Of a stretch of DNA of 64,000 nucleotides, positions 1 to 8,554 are shown in pieces. This stretch comes from Timaviella obliquedivisa GSE-PSE-MK23-08B (GTDB lineage Bacteria > Cyanobacteriota > Cyanobacteriia > Elainellales > Elainellaceae). Numbering within the stretch: position 1 is the first letter of the stretch; the number at the start of each line of letters is the position of its first letter. The stretch covers positions 1 to 64,000 of the forward strand of contig JAHHII010000004.1 of NCBI GenBank assembly GCA_019358855.1, in the 5' to 3' direction. Made by a program: the position numbers and the translations under genes. The notes below the pieces were generated by a model that made no database searches, had not been told where the DNA came from, and saw nothing but the letters and a program-made list of their open reading frames with translations.

Positions 1-34
1 CAGTAGTCAGATTGCTGGGATATGCTTTACTCAT
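1..34 (-). CDS. IS5-family-like transposase, N-terminal fragment
   Basis: Eleven codons are visible on the reverse strand before the window edge, reading MSKAYPSNLTT. This matches the usual opening of cyanobacterial IS5-group transposases, recalled as MSKAYPSNLT followed by an aromatic or acidic stretch. No catalytic residues are in view, so it is not possible to say whether the gene is intact. Confidence 0.5.
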   Translation of the reverse strand, partial: MSKAYPSNLTT

Positions 35-121
35 ATTGCTTTCTCGGTGCTGCGTGCTTTCTATTCGCAGCTTACACTGAGAGAGCTTTTTTACCGACTA
101 GCTGACTTTTCAAACATCCTC
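1..121 (-). mobile_element. End of an IS5-type insertion sequence (partial)
   Basis: The reverse strand from about 121 leftwards looks like the upstream end of an IS. About 87 bases of non-coding lead sequence are followed by an ATG at 34-32 that opens a transposase-like frame running off the window. The Rpn gene at 123-272 loses homology to its family where this sequence begins. Its outer end reads GAGGATGTTTGAAAAGTC on the reverse strand. A TTA at 122-124 could be one copy of a 3-bp target duplication, but the other end lies outside the window. The family call rests on the first 11 transposase residues and the terminal sequence. Confidence 0.6.
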
Positions 122-122
122 T

Positions 123-272
123 TAGGTCAGCAAAGTATTCCTGCGGCAGAAATCGAATGGATTTAATATCAATGGTGCTAGCGAGGTCAGGCAGAAATAA
201 CTCTAGAAACTCAAAAAAGAAAGTTGAGAGGAGTTCTTTGAAGAGGCGATCGTGCTCAATCGTTTTGGTCAT
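123..272 (-). pseudogene. Rpn-family PD-(D/E)XK nuclease, 5' fragment cut by IS
   Basis: The first 50 residues begin MTKTIEHDRLFKELL and reach QEYFADL. This is the conserved N-terminus of the Rpn (recombination-promoting nuclease / putative transposase, DUF4351-like) proteins common in cyanobacteria, normally about 250-320 residues. After FADL the frame reads unrelated residues and stops, where the IS-like sequence begins. The nuclease core (the acidic residues and the ExK motif) is absent, so the fragment cannot be active. Confidence 0.7.
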
Positions 273-385
273 GAATCTAGGGTAATATAAACCAGTGTCT
301 AATCAGTTAACTTGTACTACTTCAAAGATGAAGACGTTTTCTTTTTGAAGAGAAGAGTGGTGAGAGCGAAAAGATTATGGATTCA

Positions 386-1327
386 CTACTGTCTCATCGC
401 TTGTATCGACTGATTTAATGTTCGAGCAATCTCTTGATTTCCCCTAAAGTTGAAATGAATATGATCGTGATAGAGAGTTTCAGCATTACCCATTTCATTA
501 AACTGGGGCAAAAAATCGATGAAGGGAATTGCTGCGTTCTTTGTAAAATCTTCGAGCCTTTGTCTAGCTTTCGTCTCATAATCACGAGAGCCAGGAGTTC
601 CAACTTCTCGTAACAAAGGAGTCATTGCTAAAAGTAATTGCCCCTGATGTTGAGCCACGAACGTTTGAATCTGTCGAATTGCTTCTAGATTGATTCCTAC
701 CCGATCGCCTTCTTCTTTTTGCCATGCCGCCAACTCTGGAATTGGCTGAGCTTTCATAGCATATCGGCTCAAGGCTTCTGAAATAGCGGACGCAGGCTGT
801 TGATTAGGATAATTGCGATCGCGCCCCACAGGAATTGAAGTCGGCGCAACTGCAAACAAATCATCGGTATTGATCAGCAGCACTACAATTTTCGATTCAA
901 AGCTGCCAAAGCGTTGCAAATATGCCAACTCATTTCGCGGTCCCCAAGAATTTGCCGAAGCGTTCAGTACCTCTGCTATTTCAGATCCCGCGAGACGCTC
1001 TTGCAACAAGGCAGAAATCGTATGGCGCTGATCCGTCCACCAACCGCCGTTGGCAATAGAATCACCCAACAGCAAAACGCGGAAAGTTTGCGCCGGACAG
1101 TGGGCTGTAATTGCACCACTGCGCATGGAATATTGATTAATCCCAATTTCATTGCCAAATCGTCGAGTTTGCTGATTAGGGGCAAGGAGGTAGCCAATTT
1201 GGGGATCGGCAATATACAGAAGCGGTTTACCAAAGCCAAGGAGCGATCGCAATCCTATCTCTGTGCCACCCACAGCAAGCACCAAGACCACTACCGTTCC
1301 CCCTAAGATCATCAAAACCTGACTCAC
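386..1327 (-). CDS. SGNH/GDSL-family hydrolase, membrane-anchored
   Basis: This 313-residue protein starts with a hydrophobic segment (about residues 5-22) that should act as a membrane anchor or uncleaved signal. An SGNH-fold catalytic domain follows. The nucleophile motif is GDS with Ser90 (LLLGDSIANGG), an N-containing block lies around NASANSWG, and the C-terminal Asp-x-x-His is HDHIH at Asp288/His291. The family includes esterases and acyltransferases that modify polysaccharides or lipids; the substrate cannot be told from sequence. It stands alone, pointing away from the small peptide gene at 1569. A direct repeat of GTGCCCTCT lies upstream of its start. Confidence 0.75.
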   Translation of the reverse strand: MSQVLMILGGTVVVLVLAVGGTEIGLRSLLGFGKPLLYIADPQIGYLLAPNQQTRRFGNEIGINQYSMRSGAITAHCPAQTFRVLLLGDSIANGGWWTDQRHTISALLQERLAGSEIAEVLNASANSWGPRNELAYLQRFGSFESKIVVLLINTDDLFAVAPTSIPVGRDRNYPNQQPASAISEALSRYAMKAQPIPELAAWQKEEGDRVGINLEAIRQIQTFVAQHQGQLLLAMTPLLREVGTPGSRDYETKARQRLEDFTKNAAIPFIDFLPQFNEMGNAETLYHDHIHFNFRGNQEIARTLNQSIQAMRQ

Positions 1328-1568
1328 ACGCGTGCCCTCTCAAAATGACATTTTTAGAGTGCCCTCTCTTTTGAGATAGCCCGGCAGTCGGATAGCAACG
1401 TGTTGAGCAATACACTTTTTTTAGGACATTAGCCAAAGGGTCGAAAAGAGATTGAGCCAATTCTTTAAAGGAGACTGAAAGTATGCTGATTGACTCAAGA
1501 TATTCTACTTTCGTGGCTAGAATTAAAGGGGAAAAATTCTCACCCGGTTTTATTTAAGGAGAGGAGAC

Positions 1569-1679
1569 ATGAAGTTGAACGAGGCGAATAGTTTGCCTGT
1601 GGTAGCTATCTCTGGATTCCTAATCTTGGGGTCGATCGCTTTCCTCATTTTCTGGGCATTACAAACGGCTTATGTGTAG
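1569..1679 (+). CDS. 36-residue single-pass membrane peptide
   Basis: The ORF starts at ATG 1569, preceded at close spacing by the strong ribosome site GGAGAGGAG, and ends at TAG 1677. The peptide has a short polar N-terminus (MKLNEANSLP), one hydrophobic helix of about 22 residues and a short tail ending TAYV. It is followed 37 bases later by a strong hairpin (1717-1744), so it looks like a monocistronic unit. Size and topology resemble the tiny subunits of photosystems, cytochrome b6f or NDH-1. I do not recognise it as PsbM, PsbT, PetN, PetG, PetL, PsaM or other family members whose sequences I can recall, so no name is given. Confidence 0.65.
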   Translation: MKLNEANSLPVVAISGFLILGSIAFLIFWALQTAYV

Positions 1680-1716
1680 AAACTAATTGGCTTTGGTAAG
1701 TTTCTTAATCCAAAAT

Positions 1717-1744
1717 GGGGGCGTTTCTCAAAAGAAACGCCCCC
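1717..1744 (+). terminator. Hairpin after the small membrane peptide gene
   Basis: GGGGGCGTTTC (1717-1727) and GAAACGCCCCC (1734-1744) form a perfect 11-bp stem with a 6-base loop. There is no clear T-run after it, so it may be a terminator or a 3'-stabilising structure. Confidence 0.65.
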
Positions 1745-1896
1745 TCAATTATGAGGAAGTGCATTGATATACTACATTTATGCTACACTTTGTAATTGCA
1801 GCATTATTTCAGCGTTTCTGAAAATTGTTCAGCAGTGCAGGAAGCCTGTTCTAGCAACAAAAAATTTTCACAAATGCGCCCCTTAGGAGGACGGTC

Positions 1897-3711
1897 ATGG
1901 CTCAGTTTCGGCACGTGGTATATTACTACCAAAAATATTGGGCGATCGCTCTATTTAGCATCATTGCCAGCGGCTTATTTGAACTCATCGATCTGGTAGT
2001 TCCTTACGCCATTGGACAATTGCTCAACGCGCTGTCGGGGCAAACCCTTGATGCGCCCTTACAAAGCTTCATTGATCGACTAGGCGACATGGCACAGCAA
2101 CCTGCCAGCCAGTCTCTGACTCTCATCGTTTTACTAGGAATTATCTTCGCCGTAACGGTAGTGCGCGCACCCATTCAACCCTGGATCGGTAACTGGTTCC
2201 ACTGGGACATTGCTTTCCGCACTCGCCGGGATCATCAGCACAAGACCCTGACCAAAATACTAACGTTACCCATCGAATTTTATGATGAAAATAACGCTGG
2301 ACGTATTTCCGGGCGGGTGGCAAAGGGATTGTCTAACCATACCTGGACTTATCCTGAAATTGCCGGACAGCTAATTCCTAAAGTGATCCGTGTTGTCGGT
2401 ATTTTTGTGATGATTTCGTTTGTCGATTGGCGAATTGCATTGCCTTTTATCATCTCTTTTGTCGTTATTTTGACGTTCATTGTGAAAGAATTAAAGCGGT
2501 TAATTCAAAAAGAAGTGGTGCTCGATCGCTACATCGAAAATACCGAAAGTCGTACTTCAGAAATTATCAGCAACATTAAAACAGTCAAAGCATTTGCGAC
2601 TGAAGCAAGTGAACTTAAGCGTCAACAGCAGCGGCTTAGCCGTGAGTTCAAGTTTGTGAACTATGTTATTCACAAAAGATATACCTGGCTGTTCTCTTGG
2701 CAAAAGCTCATGATTGAAGGATCAGTGTTTGTTGTCCTTGCCCTAACGTTATGGGCAACTGTTAAAGGACAAATTACGCTGGGTCACTTTGTCACAATCT
2801 TAACCATCTCCAGCATGGCGTACTCCGAGCTTGATCCGATTGGTGAATTAGCGTCAGTCTTTGCCCGACGATTTGCCTCAATGCAAAGTCTGCACGAGTT
2901 TTTCCAGCAGCCTAGGGGCAATGATGCAGTAGTCCTTGACCACTCCGAAGCTGTGCAAACCTATGAATTTACAGGCAAGGTGCATTTCAACCAAGTTTCC
3001 TTCGGCTACGATCGCAGCCGTCCTGTTTTACAAAACATTAACCTGCTAATCGAACCCTGCCAAACGATCGCTCTAGTCGGTCGGTCTGGCTCTGGTAAGT
3101 CAACCTTGGTTAAACTGCTATTTCGTTACTTCGAGCCTCATCAAGGACAAATTCTCATTGATGGTCAACCCATTAATGCACTTGATGTCACAGGATACCG
3201 ACGGCGACTGGCGATCGTTCATCAAGAAGTAGACGTTTTCAACGGCACGCTTCTTGACAACCTGATGTATGGCAACCCTGCCGTTACCCTCACCGAAGTG
3301 CAGGAAGCCTGTAATATCGCCAGAGTAGATGAGTTTGTGCGGCAGTTGCCCAGAGGCTATCAAACTGTTGTGGGAGAACGCGGCGTACGGCTATCGGGCG
3401 GACAACGACAGCGATTAGGCATTGCCAGAGCGCTACTCATGAACCCCGATGTACTGGTCTTTGACGAAGCGACCTCTAGCTTAGACTACGAATCAGAGCG
3501 ATCGATTCAACTGGCAATGCGGAGCATTCTGGGCACCCGAACGACGCTGATCATTGCTCACCGTCTTAGCACCGTCCGAGAAGCCGATAAAATCGTAGTG
3601 CTCGATCAAGGACAAATTGTAGAAATTGGTAACCACGACGAGTTGCTGACTCAAGGCGGTATTTACCATCGGCTCCATACGCTTCAAGAAACAGGCGAAT
3701 TGGTGCCTTAA
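1897..3711 (+). CDS. ABC exporter, fused permease-ATPase (MsbA/HlyB type)
   Basis: This 604-residue half-transporter has a six-helix exporter domain (about residues 10-320) and a C-terminal nucleotide-binding domain. Walker A is GRSGSGKST (about 395-403), the signature LSGGQRQR starts near 499, Walker B is VLVFDEAT (about 519-526), and the switch histidine is His555 in IIAHRL. It should work as a homodimer, exporting a lipid, peptide or drug-like substrate across the plasma membrane; the substrate cannot be assigned. The start is supported by GGAGG a few bases before the ATG. A bulged hairpin at 3716-3745 ends the unit. Confidence 0.9.
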   Translation: MAQFRHVVYYYQKYWAIALFSIIASGLFELIDLVVPYAIGQLLNALSGQTLDAPLQSFIDRLGDMAQQPASQSLTLIVLLGIIFAVTVVRAPIQPWIGNWFHWDIAFRTRRDHQHKTLTKILTLPIEFYDENNAGRISGRVAKGLSNHTWTYPEIAGQLIPKVIRVVGIFVMISFVDWRIALPFIISFVVILTFIVKELKRLIQKEVVLDRYIENTESRTSEIISNIKTVKAFATEASELKRQQQRLSREFKFVNYVIHKRYTWLFSWQKLMIEGSVFVVLALTLWATVKGQITLGHFVTILTISSMAYSELDPIGELASVFARRFASMQSLHEFFQQPRGNDAVVLDHSEAVQTYEFTGKVHFNQVSFGYDRSRPVLQNINLLIEPCQTIALVGRSGSGKSTLVKLLFRYFEPHQGQILIDGQPINALDVTGYRRRLAIVHQEVDVFNGTLLDNLMYGNPAVTLTEVQEACNIARVDEFVRQLPRGYQTVVGERGVRLSGGQRQRLGIARALLMNPDVLVFDEATSSLDYESERSIQLAMRSILGTRTTLIIAHRLSTVREADKIVVLDQGQIVEIGNHDELLTQGGIYHRLHTLQETGELVP

Positions 3712-3715
3712 GGTG

Positions 3716-3745
3716 AAGAGGGGTATCATCTCTAGATACCCTCTT
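3716..3745 (+). terminator. Hairpin after the ABC exporter
   Basis: AAGAGGGGTATC (3716-3727) pairs with GATACCCTCTT (3735-3745) across a 7-base loop with a single bulged G. It separates the exporter from the CBS-protein gene that starts at 3789. Confidence 0.6.
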
Positions 3746-3761
3746 GATGACCTTCAACTGA

Positions 3762-4904
<1,143 letters not shown>

Positions 4905-4997
4905 AGCGAAGGACAAACCAAGAAGACAAAAAATTATCGAGATTTTTTCGCTATGCTGTCCCCTCCTTGTGCTAACATCTTTACTTGTGGAATGAAT

Positions 4998-5079
4998 GGG
5001 TCGATGCCCGAGTGGTTAATGGGGGCGGACTGTAAATCCGCTGGCTACGCCTACGCTGGTTCAAATCCAGCTCGGCCCA
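4998..5079 (+). tRNA. tRNA-Tyr (GTA)
   Basis: The acceptor arm GGGTCGA pairs with TCGGCCC (with one G-T pair), and the discriminator is A at 5079. The anticodon loop CTGTAAA gives GTA. There is a long variable arm (GCTACGCCTACGC region) and a T-loop GGTTCAAATCC. The length of 82 nt fits a class II tRNA-Tyr. CCA is not encoded. Confidence 0.93.
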
Positions 5080-5104
5080 TTCCACACCTTTATGTTAGGA
5101 AATT

Positions 5105-5176
5105 GCCCGTGTGGCTCAGTGGTAGAGCACACCCTTGGTAAGGGTGAGGTCATCAGTTCAATCCTGATCACGGGCT
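5105..5176 (+). tRNA. tRNA-Thr (GGT)
   Basis: The acceptor arm GCCCGTG pairs with CACGGGC and the discriminator is T at 5176. The anticodon stem-loop CACCC-TTGGTAA-GGGTG gives anticodon GGT. The T-arm contains AGTTCAATCC. It lies 25 bases after tRNA-Tyr, so the two are probably co-transcribed and end at the 5203-5231 terminator. Debris of an integrated element lies just downstream. Confidence 0.93.
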
Positions 5177-5202
5177 TAAGATGAAACGTAAATACAATAA
5201 GG

Positions 5203-5231
5203 ACTCTATAGCTATGCTACTAGAGTTTTTT
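5203..5231 (+). terminator. Intrinsic terminator of the tRNA-Tyr/tRNA-Thr unit
   Basis: ACTCTATAGC pairs with GCTACTAGAGT (one bulged C) around a TATG loop, followed immediately by six T residues. Confidence 0.8.
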
Positions 5232-5245
5232 GACAGTACATTCTA

Positions 5246-5265
5246 GGCAACCTAGGGCAACCTAG
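5246..5265 (+). repeat. 10-bp tandem repeat between tRNA terminator and integrase fragment
   Basis: GGCAACCTAG occurs twice without spacing, 60 bases upstream of the integrase remnant. It contains a CCTAGG palindrome. Its position between tRNA and integrase would suit an arm-type integrase site, but that is only an inference. Confidence 0.5.
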
Positions 5266-5325
5266 GACAGCTTTAGCCGATCCCTACCCCTACTGTTGGT
5301 ATGGATTTGGTATGGAGGTCTGGGC

Positions 5326-5691
5326 ATGATGGCTGGAGCAAGGTCGAAGCGTGGGACGGCTGGGATTGAAAATCTAGAGGGAATGTTAAGACTGCGATGG
5401 AGCCATGAAGGTAAGCGCTATTGCCTCACGCTAGGGATGTCTGACACACGGGTTAATCGCATAGTCGCAGAATCTAAGGCGAAGACGATTGAAGGAAACC
5501 TGGCGACAGGTAACTTCGACCCCACGCGACGCAAATACCAGACCCAGCGGCAACAGCAATCAGACATTAGGATCGCTGAATTACTTCAACGCTTCACTGA
5601 ACGTAAGAGCAAGCGGATACAGGGGCGATCGCTCGACAAGTTCAAGGCATTGAAGAAACCACTTGCCGAGTTGGCATTGCTGAAAGAGTAA
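5326..5691 (+). pseudogene. Tyrosine-recombinase (phage integrase) N-terminal fragment
   Basis: The 121 residues begin MMAGARSKRGTAGIENLEG and match the arm-type DNA-binding region (DUF3596-like: MLRLRWSHEGKRYCLTLG) and the start of the core-binding region of cyanobacterial integrases. The frame stops at 5691, before any of the catalytic R-H-R-Y residues. An intact relative would be about 350-400 residues. The ATGATG at 5326 follows GGAGG. It sits just after tRNA-Thr, the usual position of an integrase at a tRNA attachment site, so it is best read as a relic of an excised or decayed island. Confidence 0.75.
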
Positions 5692-5761
5692 TGCCAAGAG
5701 TTTTGTCATGCAAGGGTTATACGTCCGACATACTCTAACCCAAGAAAACCTCCATGAGTGA

Positions 5762-5965
5762 TCAGTAAAAGCATCTCGTTCCACCGTTACCATCGGCTCA
5801 TTAGTCGTTGAGGGGTTTATACTGCCCAATGGTCAGTACCAGATGAGCCTTACCTCAATGGCTGACTCGGTTGATTTGGGAGTTCAGAACACCTCAGACT
5901 TTTTACGCTCAAAGACGCTCAAATCTTTAATGGGTGAAGGTTATACGCTTAAGAAAACATCGTAA
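5762..5965 (+). pseudogene. Fragment of a cyanobacterial phage/plasmid-type regulatory protein
   Basis: An open frame without a proper start runs from just after a TGA (5759-5761) to TAA 5963. It reads as a coherent domain: VTIGSLVVEGFILPNGQY, then a stretch beginning MSLTSMADSVD, then FLRSKTLKSLMGEGYT. This pattern (LPNGxYxMS, a helix, then LRSKxLKxLxGEG) is what I recall at the N-terminus of cyanobacterial proteins with a KilA/BRO-like or P63C-type layout. The first in-frame ATG is at 5837, already inside the domain, so the gene lacks its 5' end and its C-terminal part. The exact family is uncertain. Confidence 0.5.
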
Positions 5966-6181
5966 TAAAGACGTGCATATTAATGTTCATTAATGTATCT
6001 TTATTGTTCTTTTTAGCGTTCACAAAGCGGTCCTTTTACACTTTTATTTCCTACTTATTTTTTGCTTCACTAATTCTTCAACTTCCTAACGTTAGAGTTC
6101 AAGTCAAATTGCCCATAACTAGAGGTAGCCCCCTTTCAGAGCCTATAGATTTTACTCACTCTCTCCTCTTAATTGATCCTT
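5966..6181. other. Gap before the exopolysaccharide locus
   Basis: This AT-rich stretch holds no convincing gene. ATTAATGTTCATTAATGT near 5988-6005 is an imperfect direct repeat. The promoter for the aminotransferase at 6182 probably lies here, but I could not pick it out. Confidence 0.4.
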
Positions 6182-7393
6182 ATGACTAGTTCTCCCATGG
6201 TTATTCCATTCGTTGACCTTCAACTTCAGCATCAGCCTATTCAAGATCAGCTTAATCAAGCGATTCAGACTGTTATTCATCAAGGAGACTATGTTTTGGG
6301 TCAGGCTTTGAAGGAGTTTGAACTGGAGTTTGCCCAAGCCTGTGGCATTCCGTATGGCATCGGAGTTGCTTGTGGAACTGATGCGATCGCCCTTGGTTTA
6401 CAAGCCTGTGGCATTGGCAAAGGTGATGAAGTGATTCTGCCTGCCAACACCTTTGTTGCCACGCTCATTGGCGTGTTGCGGAGCGGAGCCACCCCCATTT
6501 TTGTAGATTGCGATCCCAAAACTGCCCTCATTAACTTGGACACAGCAGAAAAGGTAATTACGCCAAAAACCCGCGCCCTTGTGCCTGTCCATCTCTACGG
6601 TCAAATGGTTTCTCCGCGTCGTTTACTAGAGCTTGCCAGCACCTACAATTTAGTAATTTTTGAAGATGCCGCCCAAGCCCATCTTGCCGAGCGGGAAGGC
6701 TATCGCGCCGGGTCAGTGGGAACCGCAGCCGCGTTTAGCTTTTACCCTAGCAAAAACCTGGGCGCTTTTGGAGATGGCGGCATGGTCGTCACACGGGAAG
6801 AAATTGTGGCACAAACAATGCGATCGCTCCGTAACTACGGTGCCCCTCGCAAATACTTCCACACCGACTATGGCACCAATAGCCGGTTAGACACTCTGCA
6901 AGCCGCTGTACTCAAGACGAAGCTGCCTTATCTGCATGAGTGGAATAGCGATCGCAACCGGATTGCCCAACATTACGATGCCCTCCTGCAACCTCTCGCC
7001 AGCTACGGTATCATTCCTCTCGAAAACCAAACTGGCGGTGGTCACGTCTATCATCTTTATGTCGTGCGTGTTACCGCAGACTGTTCACTAGATCGCGATG
7101 CACTCCAGGCAGGCATGACTGATTTAGGCATTCAGACTGGCATTCACTACCCCATTCCCTGTCATCTCCAACCTGCATTTCAGCCGCTAGGCTATCCCGA
7201 CGGCAGCTTTCCCCACGCCGAAGCCCTTAGCCAAGGAATTCTCTCTCTTCCCCTATATCCAGGTTTAAGCAACGCCGCCATTCAACAGGTTGTTGCTAGC
7301 ATCAAAGCCTTGCTAGGACTGTCTCCAGAAAAAACTCAGATCTATTCAAACACGATTACTATCCAACCTCGACCCGTTGTCGTTAATCAATAG
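6182..7393 (+). CDS. DegT/DnrJ/EryC1/StrS-family sugar aminotransferase
   Basis: This 403-residue PLP enzyme is of the type that aminates keto-sugars on nucleotide-sugars for polysaccharide or glycan synthesis. It opens with VIPFVDLQLQHQP, the usual N-terminus, then GVACGTDAIALGL and PVHLYGQM. The cofactor aspartate is in FEDAAQAH, and the Schiff-base lysine is in SFYPSKNLGAFGDGG. The full length is present. ATG 6182 is chosen over 6173 because it gives the family-like start. It is the first gene of the polysaccharide/exosortase locus, although a strong terminator (7435-7471) follows it. Confidence 0.88.
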   Translation: MTSSPMVIPFVDLQLQHQPIQDQLNQAIQTVIHQGDYVLGQALKEFELEFAQACGIPYGIGVACGTDAIALGLQACGIGKGDEVILPANTFVATLIGVLRSGATPIFVDCDPKTALINLDTAEKVITPKTRALVPVHLYGQMVSPRRLLELASTYNLVIFEDAAQAHLAEREGYRAGSVGTAAAFSFYPSKNLGAFGDGGMVVTREEIVAQTMRSLRNYGAPRKYFHTDYGTNSRLDTLQAAVLKTKLPYLHEWNSDRNRIAQHYDALLQPLASYGIIPLENQTGGGHVYHLYVVRVTADCSLDRDALQAGMTDLGIQTGIHYPIPCHLQPAFQPLGYPDGSFPHAEALSQGILSLPLYPGLSNAAIQQVVASIKALLGLSPEKTQIYSNTITIQPRPVVVNQ

Positions 7394-7434
7394 TGCCTGC
7401 CTAGTCGCATCAATCTACGGTTCAAAAATTTCCT

Positions 7435-7471
7435 TCAGCCCAGGATCTTTGAAAAGACTGGGCTGATTTTT
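7435..7471 (+). terminator. Intrinsic terminator after the DegT aminotransferase
   Basis: TCAGCCCAG (7435-7443) pairs with CTGGGCTGA (7458-7466), followed by TTTTT (7467-7471). It ends 3 bases before the ATG at 7474, which argues against that ATG as the exosortase start. Confidence 0.85.
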
Positions 7472-7554
7472 AGATGCCTGTTGTCTCCCCATTTTTTTGG
7501 GGAATTCTACGGTTGGTTCTTCTGGATTTCCTCGACCAGAACTCCGGTATTCCC

Positions 7555-8466
7555 ATGATGCAAGTCAAATTCAAACGTTTTCCGCTCAGATACTTGCCCG
7601 AGATCACTATCCTTGGATTGCTTTTGGCGCTCTACATCCCAGTCCTGCTCCATTGGTATGACGGATGGCTTCACAAAAATATTAGTACTGAACACGAGTA
7701 CTTTAGTCATGGGCTTATTGGACTACCGTTTGCGGCTTATCTAGGCTGGGGGAGGCGCGATCGCTGGCAGCGACTTCCTAACCAGACTCACTTCTCTGGT
7801 TTCATCCTTCTCCTAATCGGAATAGCGCTTTACCTCAGCAACCTTACCGATCTCGTTAACCTATCTTTGCCCATTGTGCTGGCAGGGCTATGCGTTTGGT
7901 TCAAAGGTTTACCGGGGTTTCGGCTTCAGATATTCCCTCTGGCGCTAGTTTTGCTCGCGGCTCCCAACGAAATCCCTTATCTCGTTGCGCCCTACACTTT
8001 ACCGCTGCAAAAGTTTATTGCTGGAATGGCAGGTTTCATCTTGGTGCAATTTGGCATGGAGGTTCGAGTTGAACAAATTTACCTGTTTGTGAATGATCAA
8101 ATTGTCGAAGTCGCGCCGTACTGTGCAGGATTAAAGATGGTGTTTACCAGTCTTTATGTGGGGTTAATGCTGCTGCAATGGACAGGAACTCAGATTTCTC
8201 GCGATCGCCTTTTGCTGTTTTTTTCAGGCATCATTACCTTGAGCGTAGCCGCCAATATTATTCGCAACACTCTCTTGAGTTTCTTTCACGGTACAGGGCA
8301 GCAGCAAGCCTTTGAATGGTTGCATGACGGTTGGGGAGGCGATCTTTATTCCACCTGCCTGTTGATTTTGCTGATTCCTCTGTTGAGAGGGGTGGAACGA
8401 ATCACGGGGAATGATCAGCTAGATGAGTTTGAAGATCTTGAGGACTTAGAAGTAGACCAAGCCTAA
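7555..8466 (+). CDS. Cyanoexosortase (B type)
   Basis: This 303-residue polytopic membrane protein has about eight hydrophobic helices. Exosortases are transpeptidase-like enzymes that process proteins with PEP-CTERM-type sorting tails at the plasma membrane. The conserved triad is visible: Cys190 in APYCAGLKM, Arg237 in ANIIRNTLL and His257 in EWLHDGWGG. The B type is inferred because the next gene looks like the cyanoexosortase-B-associated protein and the locus is an EPS locus. The start is placed at 7555 (MMQVKFKRF) because the upstream in-frame ATG at 7474 abuts a terminator. The C-terminus is a highly acidic tail (DEFEDLEDLEVD). Confidence 0.85.
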   Translation: MMQVKFKRFPLRYLPEITILGLLLALYIPVLLHWYDGWLHKNISTEHEYFSHGLIGLPFAAYLGWGRRDRWQRLPNQTHFSGFILLLIGIALYLSNLTDLVNLSLPIVLAGLCVWFKGLPGFRLQIFPLALVLLAAPNEIPYLVAPYTLPLQKFIAGMAGFILVQFGMEVRVEQIYLFVNDQIVEVAPYCAGLKMVFTSLYVGLMLLQWTGTQISRDRLLLFFSGIITLSVAANIIRNTLLSFFHGTGQQQAFEWLHDGWGGDLYSTCLLILLIPLLRGVERITGNDQLDEFEDLEDLEVDQA

Positions 8467-8488
8467 TCTTTGCCCGATCGTTTTATAC

Positions 8489-8544
8489 AAGCCCAGTTAT
8501 ATAAGCCCAGTTATATAAGCCCAGTTATATAAGCCCAGTTATAC
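8489..8544 (+). repeat. Four tandem copies of a 14-bp unit
   Basis: AAGCCCAGTTATAT is repeated at 8489, 8503, 8517 and 8531 (last base differs), with a decayed fifth copy running to the ATG of the next gene at 8555. It fills nearly the whole gap between the exosortase and its partner gene and occupies the position where the ribosome site should be. Confidence 0.9.
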
Positions 8545-8554
8545 AAGCCTAGCC

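Noticed and set aside
7474-7554. Upstream start of the exosortase at 7474
   Set aside because: It directly follows the T-run of a strong terminator and would add 27 residues unlike the usual N-terminus.
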